Notes under the pieces: generated by a model | Databases searched by the model: none | Seen by the model: the letters and a program-made list of their open reading frames with translations, nothing else | What the model was told of the DNA's origin: nothing | Source: CAWDCV01 sp963728125 | GTDB taxonomy: Bacteria > Actinomycetota > Actinomycetes > CAWDCV01 | Reading direction: 5' to 3' | Length of the DNA: 64,000 nucleotides | Assembly: GCA_963728125.1 (NCBI GenBank) | Contig: CAVSIZ010000017.1 | Location: 46,879-110,878 of the forward strand | Position numbers and translations under genes: made by a program | In this document: one piece after another, positions 1-8,808 of the stretch | Layout of the letters: each line of letters begins with the position of its first letter | Position numbering within the stretch: the stretch's first letter is position 1

Positions 1-2535
1 GTCGAGACCGGCATCAAGCTCGTTCGAGCGTTCGCGCTGTACTTCTACCTAGCGAATGTCACGGAGCAGGTGCATCGCGGCCGCGACCTGCAAGTTCGGC
101 GAGAGTCGACCGGCGGATGGCTCAACCAGGCCGTCGACCGGATCGACGCGTCAGCGCTGTCACCCCGGCTGATCGACGACGCGGCCCACCGACTAGCAGT
201 ACGCCCGGTGTTCACGGCACACCCCACCGAGGCTGCGCGACGCAGCACGCTCACCAAGCTGCGCCGGGTCGCGGATTTGCTGGATGGACCGGACGACGAG
301 CGCAGGCAGCAACGGCTCGCCGAGGTCGTCGACCTACTGTGGCAGACCGACGAGTTGCGCGTCGTGCGTCCCGATCCCACCGACGAGGCCCGCAATGCCA
401 TGTACTACCTCGACGACCTATTCCGTGACGCGGTGCCGGATGTGGTCGACGATCTCGCTCGCGAGCTGCAGCGCGTCGGCGTGGAGCTCGAGCCCACCGC
501 TCGGCCGCTGAGATTCGGCACCTGGATCGGCGGTGACCGTGACGGCAACCCCAACGTCTCGGCGCAGGTGACGCAGGACGTCCTCGTCATGCAGCACGAG
601 TACGCGATTCGCGACCTGCTCGCGGTGATGGAGGAGCTGCGCAATGACTTGTCGACGTCGACGCGCATCGTCGAGCCGCCGGCAGAGCTCCTCGACAGTG
701 TCGAGCGTGACCTCCGTGCGCTGCCGGAGATCGAACCGCGCTACCGCCGGCTCAACGCCGAGGAGCCGTACCGCCTGAAGGTCACCTGCATCCGGCAGAA
801 GCTGCTCAACACACGGGCACGCGTGGCAGACGATGGCCGACATCGGCCAGGACGTGACTATCTCGGAACTGATGAGCTGCTCGACGACCTGACACTGCTG
901 CGGGATGCCTTGCTGACGACCCGCGGCGGCGAGCTCATTGCCCGCGGTCGGTTGGCGCGTGCCGTTCGTACGGTCGCGGCCTTTGGGTTGCCGTTCGCAA
1001 CGATGGACGTACGCGAGCATGCCGACGCACACCATCACGTACTCGCGCAGCTGCTGAACCAGCTGCAGGAGCTGTCCTGGCGGTACGAGGACCTGCCCCG
1101 GCCCTATCGGCAGCAGCTTCTCGGCAAGGAGCTGGCTGGGCGACGACCCCTTGCCCAGACACCGCCGCCACTCGACGACGAGGGACACAAGACGTTCGAC
1201 GTCTTCACCACCATCCGGCGCTGCCTCGATCGTTTCGGGCCCGACGTCATCGAGTCCTACATCGTGTCCATGACGCAGGGCGCCGACGACGTCCTCGCAG
1301 CGGCACTGGTCGCCCGGGAGGCCGGACTCATCGATGTGCACGCGGGCGTTGCGCGCATCGGCTTCGTGCCACTGCTGGAGACGACCGAAGAGCTGCGCGC
1401 AGCCGACGAGGTCATCGAGGCGCTGCTGTCCGACGCGTCGTACCGCAGCATCGTTGCCGCACGCGGCAACGTGCAGGAAGTGATGCTCGGTTATAGCGAC
1501 TCCAACAAGCAAGCGGGTGTCACAACGTCACAGTGGGAGATTCACAAGGCGCAACGCCGCCTGCGCGACGTGTGTCGCCGGCACGGCGTGCGGCTGCGGC
1601 TGTTCCATGGTCGAGGTGGCACCGTCGGTCGCGGCGGCGGCCCCACACACGGCGCAATCCTGGCCCAGCCGTACGGGACCCTCGAGGGGGAGATCAAGGT
1701 GACCGAGCAGGGCGAGGTCATCAGCGACAAGTACCTCTTGCCGTCACTTGCGCGAGAGAACCTCGAGCTCGTCCTCGCGGCCACCCTCGAAGCGACGCTG
1801 CTGCACATCACCTCGCGGCACACCGACGAGGCATTGCAGCGTTGGGACGAGTGCATGAACGCCGTTTCCGAGGCAGCGCACACGGCATACCGCTCGCTCA
1901 TCGAGCTTCCGGATCTGTCCGACTACTTCTTCACGTCCACACCCGTTGATCAGCTGGGCGCTCTGAACATCGGGTCGCGTCCGGCGCGGCGACCGGGCAG
2001 CGGCAGCGGACTCGACGGGTTGCGCGCCATTCCCTGGGTGTTCGGATGGACGCAGTCGCGACAGATCGTTCCCGGCTGGTACGGCGTGGGCAGCGGATTG
2101 CTCGCTGCGCGCAAGGCCGGTCTCGGCGACGTGCTCGAGGAGATGTACGGCGAGTGGCACTTCCTGCGTAACTTCCTCGCCAACGTGTCGATGACGCTGG
2201 CGAAGACGGACCTGCGAATCGCGCGGCACTACGTCGAGTCGCTCGTGCCGGAGCACTTGCACCATGTGTTCGATCGCATCACCGAGGAGCACGACCGGAC
2301 TGTCGAGGAGCTGCTGCGCATCACCGGGGAGAAGGAGCTGCTGGGAGCGAATCCGGTGCTTCAGCGAACGCTGCAGGTGCGCGACGCCTACCTCGACCCG
2401 ATCAGCTATCTCCAGGTCTCACTACTGCGTCGATTGCGCGCGACACCCGAAGATGAAGAGCACGATTCGCAACTGCAGCGAGCGCTGCTGCTGACCGTCA
2501 ACGGCGTCGCCGCGGGGTTGCGCAACACCGGATGA
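1..2535 (+). CDS. ppc: Phosphoenolpyruvate carboxylase, 5'-truncated by the window edge
   Basis: This cytosolic enzyme carboxylates phosphoenolpyruvate with bicarbonate to oxaloacetate, the anaplerotic feed of the TCA cycle. The reading frame is open from base 1, and the codons before the first GTG (base 70) encode typical PEPC sequence (RAFALYFYLANV), so the gene starts to the left of the window. Visible hallmarks are FTAHPTEAARRS (catalytic His region), GGDRDGNPNV, MLGYSDSNKQAG, the glycine loop FHGRGGTVGRGGGPTH, FGWTQSRQIVPGWYG and the C-terminal GLRNTG, where the family usually has QNTG. The 844 codons seen are most of the usual 900 or so. The next gene starts 12 nt after the stop on the same strand and may be co-transcribed. 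Confidence 0.97.
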   Translation, partial: VETGIKLVRAFALYFYLANVTEQVHRGRDLQVRRESTGGWLNQAVDRIDASALSPRLIDDAAHRLAVRPVFTAHPTEAARRSTLTKLRRVADLLDGPDDERRQQRLAEVVDLLWQTDELRVVRPDPTDEARNAMYYLDDLFRDAVPDVVDDLARELQRVGVELEPTARPLRFGTWIGGDRDGNPNVSAQVTQDVLVMQHEYAIRDLLAVMEELRNDLSTSTRIVEPPAELLDSVERDLRALPEIEPRYRRLNAEEPYRLKVTCIRQKLLNTRARVADDGRHRPGRDYLGTDELLDDLTLLRDALLTTRGGELIARGRLARAVRTVAAFGLPFATMDVREHADAHHHVLAQLLNQLQELSWRYEDLPRPYRQQLLGKELAGRRPLAQTPPPLDDEGHKTFDVFTTIRRCLDRFGPDVIESYIVSMTQGADDVLAAALVAREAGLIDVHAGVARIGFVPLLETTEELRAADEVIEALLSDASYRSIVAARGNVQEVMLGYSDSNKQAGVTTSQWEIHKAQRRLRDVCRRHGVRLRLFHGRGGTVGRGGGPTHGAILAQPYGTLEGEIKVTEQGEVISDKYLLPSLARENLELVLAATLEATLLHITSRHTDEALQRWDECMNAVSEAAHTAYRSLIELPDLSDYFFTSTPVDQLGALNIGSRPARRPGSGSGLDGLRAIPWVFGWTQSRQIVPGWYGVGSGLLAARKAGLGDVLEEMYGEWHFLRNFLANVSMTLAKTDLRIARHYVESLVPEHLHHVFDRITEEHDRTVEELLRITGEKELLGANPVLQRTLQVRDAYLDPISYLQVSLLRRLRATPEDEEHDSQLQRALLLTVNGVAAGLRNTG

Positions 2536-2547
2536 CAGGATCTGCCC

Positions 2548-3522
2548 ATGAGGGCAGTCGTATACGAATCCCTGGGTGCGAGCGACGTGCTGCGGCTCGT
2601 CGACATCGACACTCCGGAACCCGGTCCAGGCGAGGTCCGTGTCCGCGTCCACGTGTCAGCGGTGAATCCGACCGACTGGAAGCAGCGGTCCGGCAGCACG
2701 ATGGCAACGATGCCGTTTCCGCGGATGGTGCCGAACCAGGACGGCGCGGGGGTGATCGATGCCGTCGGAACCGGTGTCGATCCGGGCCGGGTTGGCGAGC
2801 GCGTGTGGATGCTGATGGCGATGGTGCGCCATGGCCTCGGCACCGCCGAAGAATTCGTCTGCCTGCCCGAACGACATGTCGTCCGCCTGCCGGACAACGC
2901 GTCCTTCGACCTGGGTGCCTCACTCGGGGTGCCCGCGGTGACGGCCGCGGTGGCGCTCTTCGGTGACGGGCGGTTGTCGGGACAGACCGTGCTGGTGGCG
3001 GGTGGTGCCGGTGCGGTCGGGCACTATGCCATCGAGCTTGCCAAACGCGACGGCGCGCGCGTGATCACAACGGTGAGCTCGGCCGAGAAGGCCGAGTTGG
3101 CCGAGGCCGCTGGAGCGGACGTTGTCGTCAACTATCGCGACGACGATGCTGCGGCGGCCATTCGCGCGGCGGCACCCGTTGGCGTCGAGCGGATCGTGGA
3201 AGTGGCCCTGCCGCAGAACTTGTCGCTCGACCTGGACGTGATCAGGCTGCGCGGAACCATCGTCACGTACGCCGGCGGCGGCGAAGAACCGCAGATCCCG
3301 GTCCGCCGGCTGATGACTGCGAACCTGTCGCTGAGGTTCCTGTTGCTCTACAACGTCGCGGACGATGTGTTGAACGCGGCAGTGCGAGAGGTGTCGTCCG
3401 CCCTCCACGAGGGTGTGTTGACCGAACTGCCGGTGCATCGGTTCTCGCTCGCAGAGTACTGCTGCCGCTCACGATGCCGTCGAGGGCGGCGCCGTCGGCA
3501 AGGTGCTCATCGACGTTGCTGA
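2548..3522 (+). CDS. NADPH:quinone reductase-like MDR protein with a frameshifted C-terminus
   Basis: A zinc-free medium-chain dehydrogenase/reductase of the quinone oxidoreductase type, expected to reduce quinones or enones with NADPH. The GroES-like N-terminal half holds NPTDWKQRSG, and the Rossmann half has the nucleotide loop VLVAGGAGAVGHYAIELAK near residues 148-166. The last 23 residues of this frame are Arg/Cys-rich and unlike the family. From about base 3460 the adjacent frame encodes the expected ending (AAAHDAVEGGAVGKVLIDVA) and stops at 3524-3526, so a one-base insertion (or two-base loss) lies near 3458-3462. The restored gene would overlap the stop of convergent pth at a shared CTAG. 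Family assignment is firm; substrate is unknown. Confidence 0.85.
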   Translation: MRAVVYESLGASDVLRLVDIDTPEPGPGEVRVRVHVSAVNPTDWKQRSGSTMATMPFPRMVPNQDGAGVIDAVGTGVDPGRVGERVWMLMAMVRHGLGTAEEFVCLPERHVVRLPDNASFDLGASLGVPAVTAAVALFGDGRLSGQTVLVAGGAGAVGHYAIELAKRDGARVITTVSSAEKAELAEAAGADVVVNYRDDDAAAAIRAAAPVGVERIVEVALPQNLSLDLDVIRLRGTIVTYAGGGEEPQIPVRRLMTANLSLRFLLLYNVADDVLNAAVREVSSALHEGVLTELPVHRFSLAEYCCRSRCRRGRRRRQGAHRRC

Positions 3523-4149
3523 CTAGCTGTTGAACTCGTTCTGCGCGCGTACTAGCCCGTCGGTGACGAGCGCCTCCACGGCATCGGCAGCGCGGTCGAC
3601 GTGGAACGGCAATTCCTTGCGTTCCGCCGTACCAAAGTCCTTGAGGACGAACGCCGCCGGATCCATCCGTCCTGGCGGCCGGCCGATGCCGAGGCGTACC
3701 CGGGTGAACTCGCCGGTGCCCAGCGAGCGACGCAGCGACTTGAGACCGTTGTGCCCGTTGTCGCCGCCGCCGAGCTTGAGCCGAAGGTCACCGTACGGCA
3801 GGTCCAGCTCGTCGTGGACGGCGACGATGCGCTCCGGCGCCACCTTGTAGTAGTCACTGAGCGCTGTGACTGTGCTGCCGGAATCGTTCATGTAGGTGCG
3901 GGTCTTGGCGAGCACCACACGCGTTGTGCCGATGCGCCCCTCGACAACGTCCGCGCGTCCCTTGTGTGCCTTGAACCGGCCGCCGATCCGCTCGGCAAGC
4001 AGGTCGACGACCATCCGGCCGACGTTGTGCCGGTTCGCCGAATACTCCTGGCCGGGATTACCCAGCCCGACGATGAGCCAGCTGTCGATCGCCCGGCGAT
4101 CGGTCACCTCGGTCGAAGGGCGGCGCAGTCGTTGCAGCAGCGACGCCAC
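3523..4149 (-). CDS. pth: Peptidyl-tRNA hydrolase
   Basis: Cleaves the ester bond of peptidyl-tRNAs that drop off the ribosome, recycling tRNA in the cytosol. Family motifs are present: IVGLGNPG, the catalytic His in NRHNVG, TYMNDSG, HDELDLP with the activating Asp, and GHNGLKS. There are 208 residues; the first 25 or so before WLIVGLGNPG form a short extension seen in many actinobacterial homologues, so an internal start cannot be excluded. It is the last gene of glmU-prs-rplY-pth and starts 9 nt after rplY stops, so co-transcription is likely. Confidence 0.97.
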   Translation of the reverse strand: MASLLQRLRRPSTEVTDRRAIDSWLIVGLGNPGQEYSANRHNVGRMVVDLLAERIGGRFKAHKGRADVVEGRIGTTRVVLAKTRTYMNDSGSTVTALSDYYKVAPERIVAVHDELDLPYGDLRLKLGGGDNGHNGLKSLRRSLGTGEFTRVRLGIGRPPGRMDPAAFVLKDFGTAERKELPFHVDRAADAVEALVTDGLVRAQNEFNS

Positions 4150-4158
4150 CGTCGCCGA

Positions 4159-4818
4159 CTACTCGGTCGGGGCGGCGGCAGGCGGAGCCTCGCCAGCCGG
4201 CTCGGATGTTGTCGGCGCCTCGTGCTCGATGCCAGCGTCGGCCTCGGCCTCGGCCAGCTCGGCCTCGATCTGCTCAGCGGTCGGTGCCGCCATCACGTTC
4301 AACACGGGGGTCTCGGGGTCGATCGCCAGCGTCGTGCCCTCGGGAAGCTTCACATCCCCGGCATGGACAGACGTGCCGATCGCCATGTCGGTGACGTCGA
4401 TGTCCAGCTGGGCGGGGATCGTCGTCGCCTCCGCCTCGACCGACAGTGTGTTCATTTCACTGTTGAGCAGTCCGCCGGACGCGACCTCGCCGACGATGTG
4501 GAGCGGGACGTCAACGGTGACCTTTTCACCGCGACGGACGACGACGAGGTCGACGTGCTCGAGGTAGCCCCGGATCGGGTCGCGCTGGACGTGCTTGGGC
4601 AGCGTCAGCTCGCGGCCCTCGCCGTCGATGTCGAGCTCGAGGAGCACGTTCGACGTCTTCAACGCCATCATCAGTGCGTGGCCGGGCAGGCTCACGTGGC
4701 GCGGCTGCGTGCCGTGGCCGTACACGACGGCCGGGACCAGGTTGGCCCGGCGGATGCGGCGGGCGGCGCCCTTGCCGAACTCAGTGCGCTGCTCGGCCTT
4801 GAGGCGTACCTCGGACAC
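4159..4818 (-). CDS. rplY: 50S ribosomal protein L25/general stress protein Ctc
   Basis: A 5S rRNA-binding ribosomal protein of the long Ctc type. Residues 1-95 or so are the L25 RNA-binding domain (KGAARRIRRANLVPAVVYG). Residues 100-185 are the Ctc beta domain (YLEHVDLVVVRRGEKVTV). The last 35 residues are an acidic, Ala/Pro-rich tail, usual in Actinobacteria. Pairing of rplY with downstream pth is strongly conserved. About 236 nt separate it from prs upstream and contain two hairpins, so it may have its own promoter or be attenuated from prs. Confidence 0.96.
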   Translation of the reverse strand: MSEVRLKAEQRTEFGKGAARRIRRANLVPAVVYGHGTQPRHVSLPGHALMMALKTSNVLLELDIDGEGRELTLPKHVQRDPIRGYLEHVDLVVVRRGEKVTVDVPLHIVGEVASGGLLNSEMNTLSVEAEATTIPAQLDIDVTDMAIGTSVHAGDVKLPEGTTLAIDPETPVLNVMAAPTAEQIEAELAEAEADAGIEHEAPTTSEPAGEAPPAAAPTE

Positions 4819-4972
4819 GGCGGAAACTCCTCGACTGTTCTCGCGGGTGGGACGGACCTCGATGAGAGTGCGTCACCGACACCCGCGTCGAATCACGGAG
4901 CGCAGTGGCGTCCCTCGCCGAGGCAACTGCGCAAGTGTAGCGAGCCGCACACGACGCTCCGCCCCCAGTCCA

Positions 4973-4996
4973 AATGATCACGTCTACGTGATCATT
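4973..4996 (-). terminator. Perfect 10-bp inverted repeat between prs and rplY
   Basis: AATGATCACG (4973-4982), a TCTA loop and CGTGATCATT (4987-4996) form a perfect stem that is conspicuously AT-richer than its surroundings. On the leftward strand it is followed by TTTGGACTG, a weak T-tract at best. It could be an attenuator or terminator after prs, or a dyad operator for rplY-pth; the sequence does not decide. Confidence 0.45.
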
Positions 4997-5001
4997 GAGG
5001 C

Positions 5002-5050
5002 CGATACGCCTGCTGTAGGACGCGTATCGCCCTGAGTCGTCGCGTATCGC
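5002..5050 (-). repeat. Hairpin plus 10-bp direct repeat just after prs
   Basis: CGATACGC (5002-5009) pairs with GCGTATCG (5022-5029) across 12 nt. The ten bases CGCGTATCGC occur at 5021-5030 and again at 5041-5050, exactly 20 bp apart, ending 4 nt from the prs stop. This is probably part of the prs 3' end (alternative stems), but the regular spacing would also suit a protein-binding site. Confidence 0.4.
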
Positions 5051-5054
5051 GGTG

Positions 5055-6038
5055 CTAGCTAGCGTCGCCGCCGAACAGACTCGTCACCGATCCGTCAGCG
5101 AACACCTCGTGGATGGCGCGAGCGATGAGCGGAGCGATCGACAGCACGGTCAGCTTGTCGAACTGCTTCTCCGGGGGGATCGGCAGCGTATTGGTCATGA
5201 TGACCTCGCCGATGATGCTGTTCTTGAGCCGATCGGTCGCCGGATCGGAGAGCACGCCGTGCGTCGCGGCGGTGATCACCTCGCTCGCGCCGGCATCCAT
5301 GAGCGCGTCGGCAGCCTTCACCACCGTGCTGCCGGTGTCGATCATGTCGTCGACGATGATGCAGCAGCGTCCCTCGACCTCGCCGACCACGCGGTTGGCG
5401 ACGACCTCGTTCGGGCGCTGGGTGTCGCGCGTCTTGTGGATGAACGCCAGCGGGCAGCCACCGAGGCGATCGGTCCATCGCTCGGCGACCCGCACGCGAC
5501 CGGAGTCGGGCGCGACGATGGTGAAGTCGCGGCCGGCGTACCTGGTGCTCACGTGCTCGGCGAGGAGCGGCAGCGCGAACAGGTGGTCGACCGGTCCGTC
5601 GAAGAACCCCTGGATTTGTGCGGTGTGCAGGTCGACGGCCATGAGGCGGTCGGCACCGGCGGTCTTGAAGAGGTCGGCGACGAGGCGCGCGGTGATGGGC
5701 TCACGACCGCGGTGCTTCTTGTCCTGGCGGGCATAGCCGTAGAACGGTGTCACGACGGTGATGCGCTTGGCGGACGCGCGCTTCAGCGCGTCGACCATGA
5801 TCAGCTGTTCCATGATCCACTTGTTGATGTCGGCTGCGTGACTCTGGATCACGAACGCGTCGCTGCCACGGACCGACTCCTGGAAGCGGGCGAAGATCTC
5901 GCCGTTGGCGAAGTCGTACGCTGTCGTCGGCGTGGGTTCGACGCCGAGATGCGTACCGACCTCTGCCGCAAGTTCGGGGTGGGCGCGACCGGAGAAGAGC
6001 ATGAGCGTCTTCTCGCCCATCGTCTTGATGCCGCTCAC
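5055..6038 (-). CDS. prs: Ribose-phosphate pyrophosphokinase (PRPP synthetase)
   Basis: Transfers pyrophosphate from ATP to ribose 5-phosphate, making PRPP for purine, pyrimidine, His, Trp and NAD synthesis, and in actinobacteria for decaprenyl-phosphoryl arabinose. Diagnostic segments are YGYARQDKKHRGREPI (ATP-binding flexible loop), DLHTAQIQGFF and the PRPP loop IIVDDMIDTGSTV. Length (327 aa) is normal. The ATG overlaps the end of glmU by 4 nt (ATGA), indicating translational coupling. Confidence 0.98.
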   Translation of the reverse strand: MSGIKTMGEKTLMLFSGRAHPELAAEVGTHLGVEPTPTTAYDFANGEIFARFQESVRGSDAFVIQSHAADINKWIMEQLIMVDALKRASAKRITVVTPFYGYARQDKKHRGREPITARLVADLFKTAGADRLMAVDLHTAQIQGFFDGPVDHLFALPLLAEHVSTRYAGRDFTIVAPDSGRVRVAERWTDRLGGCPLAFIHKTRDTQRPNEVVANRVVGEVEGRCCIIVDDMIDTGSTVVKAADALMDAGASEVITAATHGVLSDPATDRLKNSIIGEVIMTNTLPIPPEKQFDKLTVLSIAPLIARAIHEVFADGSVTSLFGGDAS

Positions 6039-7516
6039 TGGTCCGCTCCCTGGCTCGTGCCGGCGTCTGCGACATCGTCGTCGTTGCCAGTCTCTCTCGC
6101 CTCGGCCGCAGCCGCAGCGGACGCGGTCCCCGCGCGTCGCCGCTCGACCCAGCCGGCGACGTTGCGCTGCTTTCCGCGGGCCACAGCCATGGCGCCGGGC
6201 GGGACGTCATCGGTGATGACCGATCCGGCGGCGGTGTAGGCCCCATCGCCGACCTCGACGGGCGCGACGAACATGTTGTCGGCGCCCGTCCGGGCATGGC
6301 GACCGATCGTGGTGCGGTGCTTCTCGACCCCGTCATAGTTGACGAACACCGTGGCGGCACCGATGTTCGTGTGCTCGCCGATGGTGGCGTCGCCGACGTA
6401 CGACAGGTGCGGGACTTTCGCGCCCTCTCCGACGTCGGCGTTCTTCATCTCGACAAAAGCGCCGGCCTTGACGCTGCGCTCCAGCCGCGTGCCGGGACGT
6501 AAATAGGTGAACGGGCCAACGTGTGCGCCAGCCCCGATGATTGCGCTGGTGGCGACCGTTCGATCGACGTGCGCGTCGGGCCCGATCGTCGTGTCGGTGA
6601 GGGTGCTGTCGGGGCCGACAACCGCCCCCTCGTGGATGTGGGTGCGTCCGAGCAGTTGGACGTTGGGCTTGAGGACGACGTCGCGCTCGAGGGTCACGTC
6701 GACGTCGAGCCACGTGGTCGAGGGATCGACCACGGTGACGCCGTCGCGCATGGCTGCCCCGACGAGCCGGTCGCGCAGGATGCGTCCAAGCTCGGCCAGC
6801 TGCGCCCGATCGTTCACGCCGAGCACCTCGTGCGGATCGTCGGTGCTCACCGCGACGACCCGGTGGCCGTCGTTCCTCAGCAGAGCGAGGACATCGGTGA
6901 GGTATTCCTCGCCCTGGACATTGTCGGTGGTGAGTTGGGATAGCGCTGTGCGCAGGAGCTGCCCGTCGAAGACGTAGACGCCGGCATTCGTTTCTTTAAT
7001 TGCCCGCTCGTCGGGCGTGGCGTCCTTCTGCTCGACAATGGCGACGACGTCCTTCGTCTCGTCATTGCGAATGATCCGGCCGTACCCGGTGGGATCGTCG
7101 AGAACGACTGACAGCAGGGTCATTGCAGCGTGTTCGGACATGTGCCGCTGTAGCAGCGCGTCGAGAGTGGCGGCGCTGAGAAGCGGCACGTCGCCGTACG
7201 TCACCACAACCGATCCGTCGAGCTCGCCGACGGCGTCGAGCGCAACGCGAACCGCGTGGCCCGTACCGTTGGGGCTGGCCTGGACGACGGGCTTCGCGGC
7301 CGGATCGATCTCGGCAAGGTGCGCCTCGACGCGGTCGCGGCCGTGCCCGACGACGACGATCAGGTGCTCGGGGTCGAGGGCTCTCGCAGCGGTCAGCGCG
7401 TGGCCCAGAAGGCTGCGGCCGGCAATCTCGTGCAGCACCTTTGGCGTTGCGGAACGCATCCGGGTGCCTTCACCGGCGGCGAGCACGATGACGGCAGCCG
7501 GCCTGCTTGAGGTCAC
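6035..7516 (-). CDS. glmU: Bifunctional GlcN-1-P acetyltransferase/GlcNAc-1-P uridyltransferase
   Basis: Makes UDP-GlcNAc, the entry precursor of peptidoglycan, by acetylating glucosamine 1-phosphate and then transferring UMP. The N-terminal pyrophosphorylase domain starts with VLAAGEGTRMRS and ATPKVLHEIAG and includes VVVTYGDVPLLS. The C-terminal left-handed beta-helix acetyltransferase includes YLRPGTRLERSVKAGAFVEM and VPHLSYVGDATIGEHTNIGA. The last 40 residues are an Ala-rich tail. It is the first gene of its operon and overlaps prs by 4 nt. A tRNA-Gln gene lies 44 nt upstream on the same strand. Confidence 0.98.
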   Translation of the reverse strand: MTSSRPAAVIVLAAGEGTRMRSATPKVLHEIAGRSLLGHALTAARALDPEHLIVVVGHGRDRVEAHLAEIDPAAKPVVQASPNGTGHAVRVALDAVGELDGSVVVTYGDVPLLSAATLDALLQRHMSEHAAMTLLSVVLDDPTGYGRIIRNDETKDVVAIVEQKDATPDERAIKETNAGVYVFDGQLLRTALSQLTTDNVQGEEYLTDVLALLRNDGHRVVAVSTDDPHEVLGVNDRAQLAELGRILRDRLVGAAMRDGVTVVDPSTTWLDVDVTLERDVVLKPNVQLLGRTHIHEGAVVGPDSTLTDTTIGPDAHVDRTVATSAIIGAGAHVGPFTYLRPGTRLERSVKAGAFVEMKNADVGEGAKVPHLSYVGDATIGEHTNIGAATVFVNYDGVEKHRTTIGRHARTGADNMFVAPVEVGDGAYTAAGSVITDDVPPGAMAVARGKQRNVAGWVERRRAGTASAAAAAEARETGNDDDVADAGTSQGADQ

Positions 7517-7560
7517 GGGAGGCGCTCCCTGGAAATTCGTATGTTGCTTCTAATTCTTTG

Positions 7561-7633
7561 CTCCCGGGACAGGATTTGAACCTGTATTAGGTGGGTCAAA
7601 GCCACCCGTCCTGCCTGATTAGACGACCCGGGA
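7561..7633 (-). tRNA. tRNA-Gln (anticodon TTG)
   Basis: A 73-nt cloverleaf read leftward. The acceptor stem is TCCCGGG/CCCGGGA, the anticodon arm GGTGG-CTTTGAC-CCACC gives anticodon TTG, and the T arm is ACAGG-TTCAAAT-CCTGT with discriminator G. The 3' CCA is not encoded (GCAA follows). It stands between glmU and the HTH/LAGLIDADG-like gene. Confidence 0.95.
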
Positions 7634-7832
7634 TCGCATTCTCCAGTTGTAAATCCGTGAAGTCTCAGCGAACTGGAGCCGAGCGGCTCCCGAGCACTAG
7701 ACCCTTCCACGTCGCGTGCATCCGGCAGTACGAGTCCGCAGAGTCGAGCATGTACACCAGTAGACAGCCATGGTAGGTGTCCCAGACGTTAGGCCGCGTC
7801 GTCGGTGGGCTGTCGGGCCTCGGCGAGCTTCG

Positions 7833-8747
7833 TCAGCTGGCGTTCACTCCCCCGTTGACGAGCAGAGTCGGCGCGCGACGGAGGGGACGGCCTTGGAGGA
7901 TGGACGGCTCGTTGAGACGATCGATGCCTAGCACGATGCCTCGCCACCATCCTTCGACCTGTCGATACAGGCTGCTGCTCTTGCGCACGGTGATTGTCAA
8001 GCAGCCGTGATATCTGTCGCCGACATTTGCCCGTCGGGTCCGCGCCTGATGATGCTTGAGTGTCGTTCTCTGGAAGCGCTCGCTATCAACATTCACGACG
8101 TGCGCCCAGTACCTGACAGCCGTAATGACGTCTGCGCTGTCATGGATCATCACCCGGTAGGCGCGATCTTCGCGCGGCACCGACATCAAGTCCAACCACG
8201 CCTCGAAGAGACGAATCATCGATTCGTCGCTGTTCACAAACTTGATGCTCTCGGTATGCCTCGACCCAAAGTCGAACTTGTCCTTGGCGCCTTCGGCCCA
8301 GTAGGCCACAACACCGGCCAGGAACAGCTCGCGCGACGACAGGCGCCCGATCTCGAGTCCGGCAGCAAGCTTCTCCTGCTGCCTGGCGATCCGAGTGGCA
8401 CGACTACGCACTTCTGACGCGTGCTTAGCACGACCCGCCTGGTCGTACCGTTCGGGAGGTGAGGGCAGGTCTCGAACCCACAGGGACACGGAACCCTTGG
8501 CCACGCCTAGTTCGCTGACGATCTGTCGGTACGTCCACCCCTTGAGCCGCAGCTCGCGCGCCCGCTCCCGTAGTTCGTCCTTCGACCTTGGCCTCGCGGT
8601 CCAGTCGGGCGGAGGCTCACCTTCGAGCAACCTGCACAGCATGCGCTGACTGACATTGAGCGCTTCCCGAATCTGAGCACGTGTACGTCCGTACCGCCGA
8701 AGCTGGATGGCGCGCAGCCGGAGTGCCTCGAACTCGTCCTGTTTCAT
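7833..8747 (-). CDS. Helix-turn-helix protein with a LAGLIDADG-endonuclease-like C-terminus
   Basis: Two predicted HTH units (residues about 5-40, RTRAQIREALNVSQRMLCRL; and about 62-95, GWTYRQIVSELGVAKGSVSL) are followed by a basic helix and a C-terminal domain. Its LFLAGVVAYWAEGAK helix and later YHGCLTITVRKSSSLYRQVE segment resemble degenerate single-chain homing endonucleases. The canonical acidic LAGLIDADG residues are not clear, so nuclease activity is uncertain; it may be a domesticated DNA-binding protein. It lies about 200 nt upstream of tRNA-Gln on the same strand. The fold is inferred from pattern recognition only. Confidence 0.6.
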   Translation of the reverse strand: MKQDEFEALRLRAIQLRRYGRTRAQIREALNVSQRMLCRLLEGEPPPDWTARPRSKDELRERARELRLKGWTYRQIVSELGVAKGSVSLWVRDLPSPPERYDQAGRAKHASEVRSRATRIARQQEKLAAGLEIGRLSSRELFLAGVVAYWAEGAKDKFDFGSRHTESIKFVNSDESMIRLFEAWLDLMSVPREDRAYRVMIHDSADVITAVRYWAHVVNVDSERFQRTTLKHHQARTRRANVGDRYHGCLTITVRKSSSLYRQVEGWWRGIVLGIDRLNEPSILQGRPLRRAPTLLVNGGVNAS

Positions 8748-8808
8748 GGCACACGGTCTCGCTGACCACCGACAGGTTCATCACTCGTCCGCGGCGGGTA
8801 GAAGCGGG

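Noticed and set aside
3601..4977. 458-codon frame opposite pth and rplY
   Set aside because: Mirror of two certain genes; no domain and biased composition.
5052..6239. 395-codon frame opposite prs and the glmU 3' end
   Set aside because: Antisense shadow of conserved genes.
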